Source: DASYXZ01 sp035946625
Lineage (GTDB): Bacteria > Acidobacteriota > Terriglobia > UBA7540
Length of the DNA stretch: 64,000 bases
NCBI GenBank assembly: GCA_035946625.1
Contig: DASYZE010000072.1
Span: 52,939 to 116,938 of the forward strand
Direction: 5' to 3'
A program made the translations under genes and the position numbers. How positions within the stretch are numbered: the stretch's first letter is position 1; each line of letters starts with the position of its first letter. Positions 46,860 through 56,239 of the stretch are shown here, piece after piece. The notes beneath the pieces were generated by a model. That model was not told the origin of the DNA, did not search any database, and saw nothing but the letters and a program-made list of their open reading frames with translations.

Positions 46860-49355
46860 ATGAGAGAATCAATGTGGATTTTCAGCCGGAACCGCTCGCT
46901 GAGATTGTTCTTGATTGTCAGTTTTGCGTTTGCCGCAACTTCCCAAGCGTCCATTTCGCTTCACAACCCGCACTTGACCGTAGCGATTAATCCTCAAGGC
47001 GAAACCTACGAAATTCGCGCCGCCGGCTTGGAGCCGCCCGTACTCCAGTCGCAGGTTGGTGCCGAGGTCAATCACCATTGGCTTCGGTCGAGCGATTATC
47101 CGCATCACGAGGAAGCCGAGAGCAGCTTTCAAGACGCCCTGGGCGCCGGCCAGCAAGCCACGATTACTTTCACGGGTCTGAGTTCGGCGCCTGAGCTGGT
47201 TTGTATTCTGCGCTTATACAATGAGCTTCCCTATGGAACGGTGGAGGTCAAGGTTGTAAACCACACTCCAAAGGCCGTATCGGTCGAAGCCATTCGCGAT
47301 GTGGACGCAACCGGCAACGATTTCGTCAACCTGGGAGGGCCGGAGAGCGCGGATCGAGTGATGTTCGAAGTTTTTACGGAAGATCCCACCATCAAGATCG
47401 GCGGCCTCGATCAGGCGCCGAAAGGAACTTATTTCGGAGCGCGCGACGGGTTGATTTACAACACGAGAAGCAAGCAGAGTTTGCTGCTCGCCGCGCTTAC
47501 GGCCGATCGCTTTATGACTTCGCTGCACCTGAAGGTGCAACAGCCATCCATGGGCGCGGCGACCATCGGCTCTTTCACTGTGGACTCCACCGGCACCACC
47601 GAGGCCGCGCTTCAAAGAGATGACATCGCCCCGGACCAGCAGATTGAGCTGAGCCTTCCCGTCGCGCCCGGCCAGGAGTTGAGCTCGGAACGAGTGATGT
47701 TTGCCGCCGGACCGGATTACCACGCACAATTGGAAGCTTATGGAGAGGCGGTCCGGCGCATGCACAAGGCGCGCGTTGCGAGCGCTCCGCCCATGGGCTG
47801 GTGGAGTTGGACGGCCTTTTACGGCGGAGTCACCCAAGAGGAGGTGCTGACCAACGCCCAATGGCTGGCCCAACATCTTCTTATGTTAGGCTATAACTAT
47901 TGTCATATTGATGAAGGATATGAATATGCCCGCGGAGAATACATCACCGAGAATGCGACGCAATTCCCAGACGGGATGCGGAACCTCGGTTACAAAATCA
48001 CGAATTTGGGGCTGAGGCTGGCGGTGTGGACGGCTCCGTTTGAAGCCTCAGAACGCTCATATGTTTACGAGCAGCACAAAGACTGGCTGGTGCACGATGC
48101 GCAGGGGCGCCCGATCAGGATTGCCTTCGTACATCGCCACTCCGATCCGCTCTACGCGCTCGACACCACCCACCCCGGAGCGCAGCAATACCTTCGCGAA
48201 ACTTATCGGGTCCTGACGCGCGAGTGGGGCGTTCGTTACATCAAGCTCGACTTCATGGATTCGTCCGCGGTTGAAGGCTATTATCATCGCCCCCACACAA
48301 CGGCTCTGGAGGCCGAGCGCATTGGACTCAAGATCATCCGCGAAACCGTCGGCGAGCACGTGCTGCTGGATAAAGACGGCAGCGCCATGCTCACTCCCGT
48401 CGGCCTGGTGGATGAAGGGCGCATTGCGCCGGATACGGGCCATTCGTTCGAGGCCAGCAAAGACGCCGACCCTAACATAGCCGCGCGCTTCTACATGAAC
48501 GGAAACTTCTATATCAGCGACCCGGACGCGTTTTCCGTCTCGGAAGAGTTGGAGCCGGACCAGAGCTGGCATAATTCCAAACACACCCTGACTCTGGATG
48601 AAGCGGAGGTGCAAGTTGTGCTGGCCGCAGTCGCCGGAGGAATGTATGACATTGGCGACGATCTTCCCACCCTCGCCGCATCCCCGGATCGCCTGGCCCT
48701 GGTCGAAAACCAGAACCTGCTCCGCATGGTGGAGTTAAGGCGGGCCGCCTTGCCCCTCGACCTCATGAGTTTTTCCGCGCAGGACCAAATGCCCAGCGAA
48801 TACTTCCTGAAGGAAGACGCGCGGCAATCCATGCTGGCGGTTTTCAACTGGACAGAAGGACCGCGCTCGCACACCCTTGATCTGAGCAGCATCGGGCTTG
48901 CGCCGGGACACCCTTATGAGGCCTATGACGCGCTCCACGCCGACCAAGCGGTTGCCATCGAAGCGGGAAGCCTCACCATCGGTCCCCAGCCTCCGCACTC
49001 GGTAAGGTTGATCAAGATTATTGACACCTCAGTGCCCGCCGCGGCTCCATCGATCACTTTGGATGTTCCCAAGTCAACCCAAACCGGAGAGTCGATCCAC
49101 CTTCGGGCCCGGCCTTCCGCCGAGGGCGCCCCCGCCCTTTCCTACCATTGGGATTTTGGCGATGGAACCGTCGCGAATGGCCCGGAGGTAACCCATGCCT
49201 ATACGCGGCCTGCGGTCTTCAACGGCAAATTGACCGCGGACGGCGTGGACGGAGTTCCGGCGGAAGCGGGCTTTACGGTTGACGTTCAGGGAGCACTGAA
49301 GACAGCTTTCCATCTTCCTGAGAATCGCCGCTACGTGGAGCCTGGCGCCAAATAG
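46860..49355 (+). CDS. Exported alpha-galactosidase-like enzyme with PKD domain
   Basis: An 831-residue exported protein, starting at 46860 after AAGGAGA. Signal peptide to about residue 25 (FAATSQA). N-terminal beta-sandwich, then a (beta/alpha)8 barrel of the GH27/GH36 (melibiase) type with MGWWSWTAFYGG, LGYNYCHIDEGYEY, nucleophile candidate Asp464 (YIKLDFMD) and acid/base candidate Asp525 (GRIAPDTGHSF). A C-terminal PKD-like domain follows (SYHWDFGDGTVANGPEVTHAYTRP). It may remove alpha-galactosyl or related alpha-linked sugars. Confidence 0.82.
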   Translation: MRESMWIFSRNRSLRLFLIVSFAFAATSQASISLHNPHLTVAINPQGETYEIRAAGLEPPVLQSQVGAEVNHHWLRSSDYPHHEEAESSFQDALGAGQQATITFTGLSSAPELVCILRLYNELPYGTVEVKVVNHTPKAVSVEAIRDVDATGNDFVNLGGPESADRVMFEVFTEDPTIKIGGLDQAPKGTYFGARDGLIYNTRSKQSLLLAALTADRFMTSLHLKVQQPSMGAATIGSFTVDSTGTTEAALQRDDIAPDQQIELSLPVAPGQELSSERVMFAAGPDYHAQLEAYGEAVRRMHKARVASAPPMGWWSWTAFYGGVTQEEVLTNAQWLAQHLLMLGYNYCHIDEGYEYARGEYITENATQFPDGMRNLGYKITNLGLRLAVWTAPFEASERSYVYEQHKDWLVHDAQGRPIRIAFVHRHSDPLYALDTTHPGAQQYLRETYRVLTREWGVRYIKLDFMDSSAVEGYYHRPHTTALEAERIGLKIIRETVGEHVLLDKDGSAMLTPVGLVDEGRIAPDTGHSFEASKDADPNIAARFYMNGNFYISDPDAFSVSEELEPDQSWHNSKHTLTLDEAEVQVVLAAVAGGMYDIGDDLPTLAASPDRLALVENQNLLRMVELRRAALPLDLMSFSAQDQMPSEYFLKEDARQSMLAVFNWTEGPRSHTLDLSSIGLAPGHPYEAYDALHADQAVAIEAGSLTIGPQPPHSVRLIKIIDTSVPAAAPSITLDVPKSTQTGESIHLRARPSAEGAPALSYHWDFGDGTVANGPEVTHAYTRPAVFNGKLTADGVDGVPAEAGFTVDVQGALKTAFHLPENRRYVEPGAK

Positions 49356-49430
49356 TCCGGACGCAAGAAAGGCGCGCCGCGGCCTTCGGATATGGAGTCC
49401 GCTTTCCGACTGCGCCACTACTCACTCCAC

Positions 49431-50239
49431 TCAGTTACTCGAAAAATCGGAATTTTGCCGGCGCGTCAGGATGCACTTTATTCTTATGGCGCCGGCGTGC
49501 TTGCCCATTTCCGCGCCGTAATTCGACGCAGAAATGCGGAATTCAGCGATGGTGTCGAGGCTGGGGTAGGCAGCTAAGTTTCCGCCGGAACCTTCAGAGG
49601 TGTAGTTGCCGCCAACCACTTCCCAATTGTTGTAGACCGTGCGTCCACCATTAAACGAAATGCCCAAGCCACCGAACGTACCGACACGCAACGAGCCCCA
49701 ACCTTCGACTGGCGCGGCGCCGGGCACTAACAGGGCGAGCGCCACAAAGTTACGGCCGTTTAATTCCAGTTCAGCAATCTGCGAGCCCGTCACCACATCG
49801 GAGACAGCCGCTGTCTCGGTCTCTACTTTCGCGACATGACCTCGAACATTTATTTCCTGCACCGCCTGCACGATGGTCAATTGCAAGTCCAGCCGCAGCG
49901 TTTGCCCTACCGTCAGCGTGAACCCTGAGCGGGCGAGTTTCAAAAGCCCGGCGCTCCAGCAGTGATCACGTAGTTGCCAATGGGGACTTTCGCCGCCATG
50001 TACTCTCCGGCGGAGTTTGACTCCAACTCACGGGTGAATCCCTTGTCAGGGTTCGAGACGGTCACCTTCACGCCGGGAATCATGGCTCCCGAGGGATCGG
50101 CCACCGCGTCCATAATGGTGGCGGTGTCTTGAGCCGCAAGAAGTAGACAGAAGAAGAATAAGAGCAAGGGAAGGAAGAAGAATGCACGGTTCACCGCTGT
50201 TCTCTGCGGAGAAATTGGTACGACCGTAGCTCCCGCCAT
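49431..50239 (-). pseudogene. Truncated, frameshifted TonB-dependent receptor
   Basis: From the ATG at 50239 (GGAGGGG upstream) the N-terminal signal/anchor (AFFFLPLLLFFFCLLLAA) and carboxypeptidase-regulatory-like domain (DTATIMDAVADPSGAMIPGVKVTVSN ... YVITAGAPGF) are seen. A frameshift at about 49940 moves the continuation (KLARSGFTLTVGQTLRLDLQL and the plug domain) to another frame. It stops at 49431, after about 260 residues, whereas such receptors are typically about 1,000-1,100. The sequence before the stop no longer resembles the family. This is an inactive fragment. Confidence 0.75.
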
Positions 50240-50270
50240 ATCCCCTCCGCCATTTGCTGACTGCCGTTCT

Positions 50271-50534
50271 CTATGGCGCATCCCAGTCGAGGGAGTAAAT
50301 TTCCTGGGTCCCTTCTTCAAGAGACAAGATAAATGAATTGTCCGGGGCGAGGCCTAACGATGGGCCGAAGATCCATTGGCTGAACAGTACAGCGCCGCCG
50401 AGATTCATGATACGTTCCGCCTTCCGGTCGCTCACACGCACTCGATAGAGTTCAGGGACTCCAAAGTCCACCCCAAAAAGGTAAACAAACTTCCCGTCGG
50501 GCGTAACCCTGGGCGTTGCCGTTAAGGTTTTCAA
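50271..50534 (-). pseudogene. PD40 beta-propeller C-terminal fragment
   Basis: An 87-residue fragment: RVTPDGKFVYLFGVDFGVPELYRVRV ... IFGPSLGLAPDNSFILSLEEGTQEIYSLDW, the end of a PD40/TolB-like propeller of the sort found behind Acidobacteriota kinases or regulators. There is no N-terminal part. It is fused to the ArdC-type gene through a shared sequence at about 50500-50530, in a different frame. Confidence 0.65.
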
Positions 50535-51075
50535 ATTCGATGCGCTGGATATTCAGCGCCTCAAGAGCCTTCTGCTCGTTCCATCCGGAAATCGCGGCTG
50601 GCTTGTATTCCTCGCCTTCCGTCTGTCCGAGCACAAACCAATGGGGCTTGCACGTAAAATGCGTAAAGGCGAATTCTTCATCCTGCTCGTTGCCGTCCTC
50701 TTTGGTTACGGTTTTCGTGTGCTTGCAGGTTACGGGCATACACAGCGTCAAAGCCTTCTCGCACTTATTCACATTTCGGCCTAGCGAGTTCCACTTCGGC
50801 CAAGTGGCAAGCGGCCCCGGCTGGATGCCTCGCTCAAAACACTGGAACAAAGCCAAAAGCCGGTTGCCCAGCGAGTAATTGTGAAATCGGCTGTACGCCT
50901 CGTGGATAAATCCGGGCTTCTTCACTGCCTCGTCGAGCAACGCCGCCCACGATATCAATGACTTTTTCTCATCCCGACTTGTCGGGAGTGCGCCTGTGCC
51001 GTCCGTCGTCTTACTGACGGACTCGACTCCGCTTGCATCCTCTGTTGTCTGTCTCGTCTTAATTTCCTCGGTCAT
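50452..51075 (-). CDS. ArdC-type antirestriction-like protein, C-truncated
   Basis: From the ATG at 51075 (MTEEIKTRQTT) a 207-residue protein with the ArdC N-terminal domain (SWAALLDEAVKKPGFIHEAYSRFHNYSLGNRLLALFQCFERG ... WNSLGRNVNKCEKAL). The conserved NGNAQGYARREV is present, but the following metallopeptidase-like region (HELAH-type) is missing: the frame runs into the PD40 fragment and stops. ArdC-type genes are carried by plasmids, ICEs and phages. Probably a partial or altered protein. Confidence 0.7.
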   Translation of the reverse strand: MTEEIKTRQTTEDASGVESVSKTTDGTGALPTSRDEKKSLISWAALLDEAVKKPGFIHEAYSRFHNYSLGNRLLALFQCFERGIQPGPLATWPKWNSLGRNVNKCEKALTLCMPVTCKHTKTVTKEDGNEQDEEFAFTHFTCKPHWFVLGQTEGEEYKPAAISGWNEQKALEALNIQRIEFENLNGNAQGYARREVCLPFWGGLWSP

Positions 51076-51374
51076 GGTTTTTCTCCTTTTTTGCCCCGCT
51101 TCTCGCGGGGCACACAAAAGCGAATGGGGCCTGCTCGACAGGCCAAGGGGTGCTTTTTGGGAGGGGCCGAAAAATCTCGAGTGTATGCTTGATTTTTTGG
51201 AGAAGCCGAAACCCGGAGGGTGTCCGTCAACCGACATCCAAAGCAGAAGTTCGCAGGAGGTTTATTGATCGGGCGAATTCGCCGTGGCAAACCCGCTGCT
51301 CCGCCAGCGCGCAGGGGCTTTTCCCAGCTCGCTGTGCCCACGAGAAAAGGGCGCGCTAGCGCAGCAAGGAGACC

Positions 51375-52009
51375 CCCCGGCTCTGCCGGGGAGGCAGTAA
51401 AAGTTTGACGAATTCGGGAGTCCATCGGGGAAACTCCTTAACGTGAGCCGCCAAGCACACGAAAAGGAGAACCACGATGGACGAAAAGGAAAGCTTAAAC
51501 CATACGAAGTGGGAGTGCAAATAGCATGTAGTCTTCATCCCGAAGTGCCGCCGGAAGAGTCTGTACAAGGAGTTGCGGCGGTATTTAGGGGAGGTATTCC
51601 GCCGGTTGGCCGAGCAGAAGGGAAGTGGGATTGAGGAAGGGCATCTGATGCCCGACCATGTGCACATGATGATTGCGATCCCGCCGAAGTACGCGGTATC
51701 GCAAGTGATTGGGTACATCAAGGGCAAGAGCGCGATCCATCTGGCCCGGGTTTACGGAGAGAGGAAGCGAAATTTTGTGGGCCAGCACTTCTGGGCGTGA
51801 GGATACTTCGTGTCCACGGTGGGCAGAGATGAGGCGGTCGTTCGAGAATACATTCGGAACCAAGAGCAAGAGGACAAGCGACTGGACCAATTGGGGCTGT
51901 GGTAAGTGGCCGCCGATAGGGTGGCTCAAGAAACACGGGGCCGCGTTAGCGACCCCGATTAGCCGCTTTGAGCGGCTCACAAACTAAAGCCCCCGGCTCT
52001 GCCGGGGGA
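51375..52009 (+). mobile_element. IS200/IS605-type element
   Basis: Identical palindromes CCCCGGCTCTGCCGGGG sit at 51375-51391 and 51993-52009, flanking the transposase at 51477-51905. Hairpins near both ends, rather than terminal inverted repeats, are characteristic of IS200/IS605. The precise ends could extend a few tens of bases beyond each hairpin. No tnpB was found. Confidence 0.7.
51477..51905 (+). pseudogene. tnpA: IS200-type Y1 transposase (tnpA) with two in-frame stops
   Basis: The frame from ATG 51477 reads MDEKESLNHTKWECK, TAG at 51522, HVVFIPKCRRKSLYKELRRYLGEVF ... HLMPDHVHMMI (HUH metal motif), TGA at 51798, then GYFVSTVGRDEAVVREYIRNQEQ (catalytic-Tyr helix). The TAG replaces the usual Tyr of CKYHVVF and the TGA replaces the usual Arg of FWARGY, so both are single-base changes. 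AAGGAGA precedes the ATG. All else is intact, so decay is recent. Confidence 0.85.
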
Positions 52010-52200
52010 TACTTACTAGAGCTGCTCGACCACAGCTATAGTATTGGGGTCTATGCTGGTGTCCTTGGCAATAGCACACAGGAAATCTTTTACTACTTGC
52101 GGCCCGGAAAGAAAGGCAGCGCCCTGAGCATTGGGAGGTTCAGTTTGGTCGGGCATACTACCCTCTCAAATTTGTGCTTATCTGATGTACACAAGATTAT

Positions 52201-52644
52201 ATGACAATTCGTTTCCTTGAGGAAAATTCGTTGGACGATGTCTCCATCCGATTGGTCCGGGGTCACGTGGGGCTGTATTTCATCTACTTGACAGGTACCC
52301 ACATCCCCTACCCGTTCCAGCCATCACGGTTAATTTACATTGGCATGAGCGAGTCTAGGCAGAATACGGTCGGGAATCGACTCCGCGACCACACATCGGG
52401 ACAATCCGGAAACCCAGGTCTCACCAATTACATCTCTTTGAATGGGGCTCGCTTCACTTATATGCCGTGGGAAATACTTGAGGCTTTAGGAAAGCAGGAA
52501 ATACGCGAGTTTGAATCTTTCTTCTTAACGGATTTCCTCTCCCGCCACGGCTGCTACCCAATCTGCAACAACCAAGCAGGCGTGGAACTGAATTCACGCT
52601 CGTCGCCAATGGACGTTGTAATTGAATGGTCGTTTTTCGATTAG
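52201..52644 (+). CDS. Small GIY-YIG nuclease-like protein
   Basis: A 147-residue protein. The GIY-YIG fold is seen as GLYFIY (24-29) and LIYIGMS (44-50), followed by the catalytic-region Arg residues (NRLRDHTSG, R60/R62), an acidic helix EIREFESFFLTDFLSRHG (100-117, expected metal-ligand Glu) and CNNQAG (Asn region, 122-127). No other domain. It could be a nuclease from a mobile element or a DNA-repair/defence protein; I cannot tell which. It lies directly after the IS200 element. Confidence 0.65.
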   Translation: MTIRFLEENSLDDVSIRLVRGHVGLYFIYLTGTHIPYPFQPSRLIYIGMSESRQNTVGNRLRDHTSGQSGNPGLTNYISLNGARFTYMPWEILEALGKQEIREFESFFLTDFLSRHGCYPICNNQAGVELNSRSSPMDVVIEWSFFD

Positions 52645-52689
52645 GGCAGCCCGCCGGGCTAGTTCCCTGATGACGAGCCTTCGTTGGCT

Positions 52690-53298
52690 TCAAGCTCGTG
52701 GCCGCTTGCTCTTTTCGAGGGCGAGGACCTTCAACAAAGCCTCTCGAAGAGACATGGCGCTGTGGTTCACGGTTTGTACATCCGCGTCGAACAGTTTTTG
52801 TTTTAATGCGTCGACCAGCCCAAAGAAGACCAGCCGCGTCGTTCTCCGGAATTCGTCGATCAGACTCCAAACCAAGTCATGCGTCGGCACGAAATAGAAA
52901 AACCCTTGGAGCCGTTCTTCAGATTCAATCGCGTCAAATATCTTGTCGTACTTTGCCTGGCTCTTCAAAGTGCGCTCGTATTCGATCGCGAAGCTAACAG
53001 ACTCACCGGCCAAGCGCACTTTTGCAATGCCGTCGTACACCTTGGCGTAACTTGCCGAAGGCGACAGGTTTAATACGCGAATAAAGGGCTCTGGAATCCA
53101 TTGCCGAAGAGATCCGGTACAGAGGAGCGCCAACCGAATGTAATTGATTTCGAGCGCATGGGGGATCTCTGCCTCGCGGGCATCCCGCTCTCGGTCCAGG
53201 TGGGCGCCCAGGAAGTAAACCCCGAGCTGCTCCAGGGCTTGGATGCCGGCGCGGGTGATCGAGTGACAGAGTCTCAGAGAGTATTGATGCCTTTGTAC
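52690..53298 (-). pseudogene. N-truncated replication-relaxation-like protein
   Basis: An open reverse frame runs from 53298 to a stop at 52690, about 200 residues, with no ATG or GTG start (a TTG at 53133 is the only usable internal start). The sequence IRLALLCTGSLRQWIPEPFIRVLN ... VRLAGESVSFAIEYERTLKSQAKYDKIFDAI ... VWSLIDEFRRTTRLVFFGLVDAL resembles winged-helix replication-relaxation proteins of mobile elements. Its 5' end abuts the kinase stop codon at 53318. It seems cut at its N-terminus by rearrangement. Confidence 0.5.
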
Positions 53299-53317
53299 TC
53301 AATGGGGGATTGAAACG

Positions 53318-56239
53318 TCATGGCAAGGGGATGCGATAAAGATTGCGCTGTACGCTCCCTCGCGCAAACGCATACACACCAGACCCGGGGCCGGGCGCCA
53401 CGTCGAAAGACTGGATCACCCGCACTCCTGTCAGTATGGCGAGTTTCTCTTCCGTCTGGAATCCACCTGGCGGAATCTGCGGAAAAATCTTCCCAGGGGG
53501 TAAGGGCAAAGCATACGTCCGTCCGGTACCCATCATTAAAGAAGTTGGGACCGAGATGAAGAGTTGGCGTCCATCCGGGGACCAATTGACATGGACTTCG
53601 CTGGGGACTTTGGCGTAGACGGGAACCGGAGATCCGCCGCGAAGTGGGAAGGCCTCTACCCTGGTCCCCTCTCTTCCGGGAGCCTCGGCTACCAGCCATT
53701 GGCGGTCCGGCGAAACGCTTTCAAACGCGGCGACCGGGACGTCGAGCGCCTTGCGCAATCCCGTTCCGTCCTCATGGACGCGGTACACAAAGGCGGAGGC
53801 TCCTTCAAAAGCACGGAAAAAGATCTCTGCGTTGGAACCAAACTTAGGCTGCTGACCTTCCACATTGGGGATTTCGTGAGGCGGCGAGTGCCTGTCGAGC
53901 GGAGCGAGCCACAGCCTGAACTTTCCATCATGGCCAAGCACTGTCGCCACCACCGTCTGGCCGTCCGGGGAGATATCGTAAGGCATTCCCGGTCCCCCTA
54001 CGAGTGGGAAGCCCTGGAGCAATGCCTCGTTGCGCCCAGAGTCCAGGTCCACCACCCGCAACTCGCTCGGGTCGGACATCGGCAAGGCGCCCTTCAGAAT
54101 GCGGTAACAAAGCTTCTTCCCGTCTGGCGTGAATTTGGGGTCGTAGCTATACCCTTCGAGCGAAACCTGGCGTTCCCCACTGGAGTCGTGCACCCACACC
54201 GAACTTTGCCACAGCCCCATTGCGGAGATGAGTGAGTGACCGTCCGACGCCATGGCAATTCCTTGCTCATCGGTGAGTCCCGAGGTGATTTGCTGCGGCT
54301 GGCCGTTGGGGAAGCGCTGCCGCCAAATATGGAAAGTCCCGCCAGCGCTCGAGTTCAGGTACATCCATCTTCCATCGGGTGACCAAGCCGCTGAGGTGCA
54401 CCCGGCTTCCGGTGGGCCAACTTGCCTGCCCGGCGAGCTGGCGTCCATTGGAACCAGTCTGCAAGGAAGCCACATCGCACGATCCATTTCCACCACGAGT
54501 ACCCATTTGCTATCAGGCGAAGGAAACGACCGATGCGCCATGCCTCGGTCACTGGGCGGCACATAAACGTCTCGCTCGCCCGCCCGGCCCTCGTCTGAAG
54601 TCACGACAGCCATGTGGATGTCGTTATTCTTAATCTCGGAAAAAAGGATCCTACCTTTATCGGGCCAAACCAAGCCCGAGGCGTTGGGCAGCCAGAGGCG
54701 CGGCTGGCCGCTGATGACCGGCACCAGCCACGTGTCCCACTGATTCTCGGCAACCACCGATGTGTAGGCGATCTGGGTGCCGTCCGGGGAAAACACGGGG
54801 CTCATTTTTGGAGAGGCATCGTGGGTCAGCTGGACAGGCGTGCCGTCCGGCAACATTTTGACGTAGACCTGACCGGGCGCGGCGAACGTGTCGGGCCCGC
54901 GAATGAAGGTCAACATCCGTCCGTCGGGGGAGAGTGCGGGCTGGCTGACTGAATCCGGCAAATTCGTGATTTGGATATACTCCGAAGGCGACACCAGGAC
55001 CGGCTTTGACGGGCGAATCCACAGTGAAGCGGCAACGGCCAACACAGCGATCACGACTACACCCGCGAGAAGCCAGAGCCAGGAAATATTCCTGGCCGGT
55101 ACCACCACAGCCGCTGAGGCTCCCGAACTAGTGTCACGTCTCAGCCGCTTCAAATCGGCCCTAAGTTCCGAGGCCGACTGGCTGCGCACATCACGGTCTT
55201 TCTCCAGCGCCTTGTTAATGATGCGGTCAAATTCGGCGGGAAGTTCAGGGTTAATGGTCAGCACTGAAAAGGGACTTTCATGCAGAATCGCGCCGAAAAT
55301 CGCTCCCGGTGTATCCCCCTTGAAGGGCAACTTGCCGGTGGACATTTGATAGAGAACAACTCCAAAAGAGAACAAGTCCGTGCGTGCGTCCAGTTCTTCC
55401 CCGCGCACCTGCTCCGGCGACATGTAAGCCACCGTTCCCATCGCTGTTCCCGGATTGGTCAGGGACACCTCGGATGCCGACAAGGTTCGCGCCGATGCGT
55501 CTATAGCTCCTGCCAGGGTGGGTCGCGTGGTTAATTTGGCAAGTCCAAAATCTAGGATTTTTGCCTGACCCCGGCTAGTGACAAAGATGTTGGCGGGCTT
55601 GATATCGCGGTGGGTAATTCCTTTGGAGTGCGCGGCGTCGAGGCCGTCCGATATCTGAATGCCCAGGCCCAACACCTCTTCTATGCCAAGGGGCTTTTCT
55701 GCGATGCGCTGCTTAAGTGTCTTGCCCTCCAGGTACGGCATCGCAATGAAGGGCTGCCCGTCGTGCTCCCCAATATCGTAAATTGCGCAGATATTCGAGT
55801 GATCGAGAGAGGAAGCAGTCTCAGCTTCGCGCTTGAAGCGCCCGAGGGCCTGAGGATCTTTCAACAACTCGCGCGGCAGGAATTTCAGGGCAACGTGGCG
55901 GTGGAGCCTGATGTCTTCCGCCTCGTACACCACTCCCATACCGCCGTGACCGACTTCTCCTAATATGCGATAATGCGAAATTGATCTGCCGATCATGCTC
56001 TTGTCTGACGAACTGCCCCCAGCCTGCTCTGCTGCCAAGGCTTCGGCAGCTTGTTCCATCGCCGGCTCGTTCAGAAAGCCCTTTGCGTCTTTCTCACAGG
56101 CAAGCAGGGACTCTATTTCGCGCCGCAGCTCTGCGTCGCCGGCGCAAGCCTGTTCGAGAAATGCCCGCCGGTCGCCCTCATCGTGTTCCCGCGCAGCATG
56201 ATAAAGCTGTCCGATCTTTTGCCACCGGTCAGCGTCCAT
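53318..56239 (-). CDS. Ser/Thr protein kinase with PD40 beta-propeller
   Basis: A 973-residue sensor kinase. Kinase domain at about 90-370: GHGGMG P-loop (97-102), Lys119, HRD 210-212, DFG 230-232, and APE-type region MSPEQ. A membrane segment at about 386-408 (ISWLWLLAGVVVIAVLAVAASLWI) precedes an extracytoplasmic propeller built of PD40/WD40-like repeats (LSPDGRMLTFI, FSPDGTQIAYTS, PDGRWMYLNSSAGG). It probably senses envelope or ligand signals. Its start overlaps the ECF sigma stop by 11 bases, so the pair is translationally coupled. Confidence 0.92.
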   Translation of the reverse strand: MDADRWQKIGQLYHAAREHDEGDRRAFLEQACAGDAELRREIESLLACEKDAKGFLNEPAMEQAAEALAAEQAGGSSSDKSMIGRSISHYRILGEVGHGGMGVVYEAEDIRLHRHVALKFLPRELLKDPQALGRFKREAETASSLDHSNICAIYDIGEHDGQPFIAMPYLEGKTLKQRIAEKPLGIEEVLGLGIQISDGLDAAHSKGITHRDIKPANIFVTSRGQAKILDFGLAKLTTRPTLAGAIDASARTLSASEVSLTNPGTAMGTVAYMSPEQVRGEELDARTDLFSFGVVLYQMSTGKLPFKGDTPGAIFGAILHESPFSVLTINPELPAEFDRIINKALEKDRDVRSQSASELRADLKRLRRDTSSGASAAVVVPARNISWLWLLAGVVVIAVLAVAASLWIRPSKPVLVSPSEYIQITNLPDSVSQPALSPDGRMLTFIRGPDTFAAPGQVYVKMLPDGTPVQLTHDASPKMSPVFSPDGTQIAYTSVVAENQWDTWLVPVISGQPRLWLPNASGLVWPDKGRILFSEIKNNDIHMAVVTSDEGRAGERDVYVPPSDRGMAHRSFPSPDSKWVLVVEMDRAMWLPCRLVPMDASSPGRQVGPPEAGCTSAAWSPDGRWMYLNSSAGGTFHIWRQRFPNGQPQQITSGLTDEQGIAMASDGHSLISAMGLWQSSVWVHDSSGERQVSLEGYSYDPKFTPDGKKLCYRILKGALPMSDPSELRVVDLDSGRNEALLQGFPLVGGPGMPYDISPDGQTVVATVLGHDGKFRLWLAPLDRHSPPHEIPNVEGQQPKFGSNAEIFFRAFEGASAFVYRVHEDGTGLRKALDVPVAAFESVSPDRQWLVAEAPGREGTRVEAFPLRGGSPVPVYAKVPSEVHVNWSPDGRQLFISVPTSLMMGTGRTYALPLPPGKIFPQIPPGGFQTEEKLAILTGVRVIQSFDVAPGPGSGVYAFARGSVQRNLYRIPLP

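Noticed and set aside
49363..49430. Possible tRNA fragment on the reverse strand (GGCGCAGTCGGAAAGC ... CGGACTCCATATCCG)
   Set aside because: The anticodon-like hairpin is present but no acceptor stem, paired D-arm or T-arm can be formed; probably chance.
51072..51425. Reverse frame of 117 codons upstream of the ArdC-type gene
   Set aside because: Overlaps the IS200 left end and shows no protein-like features.
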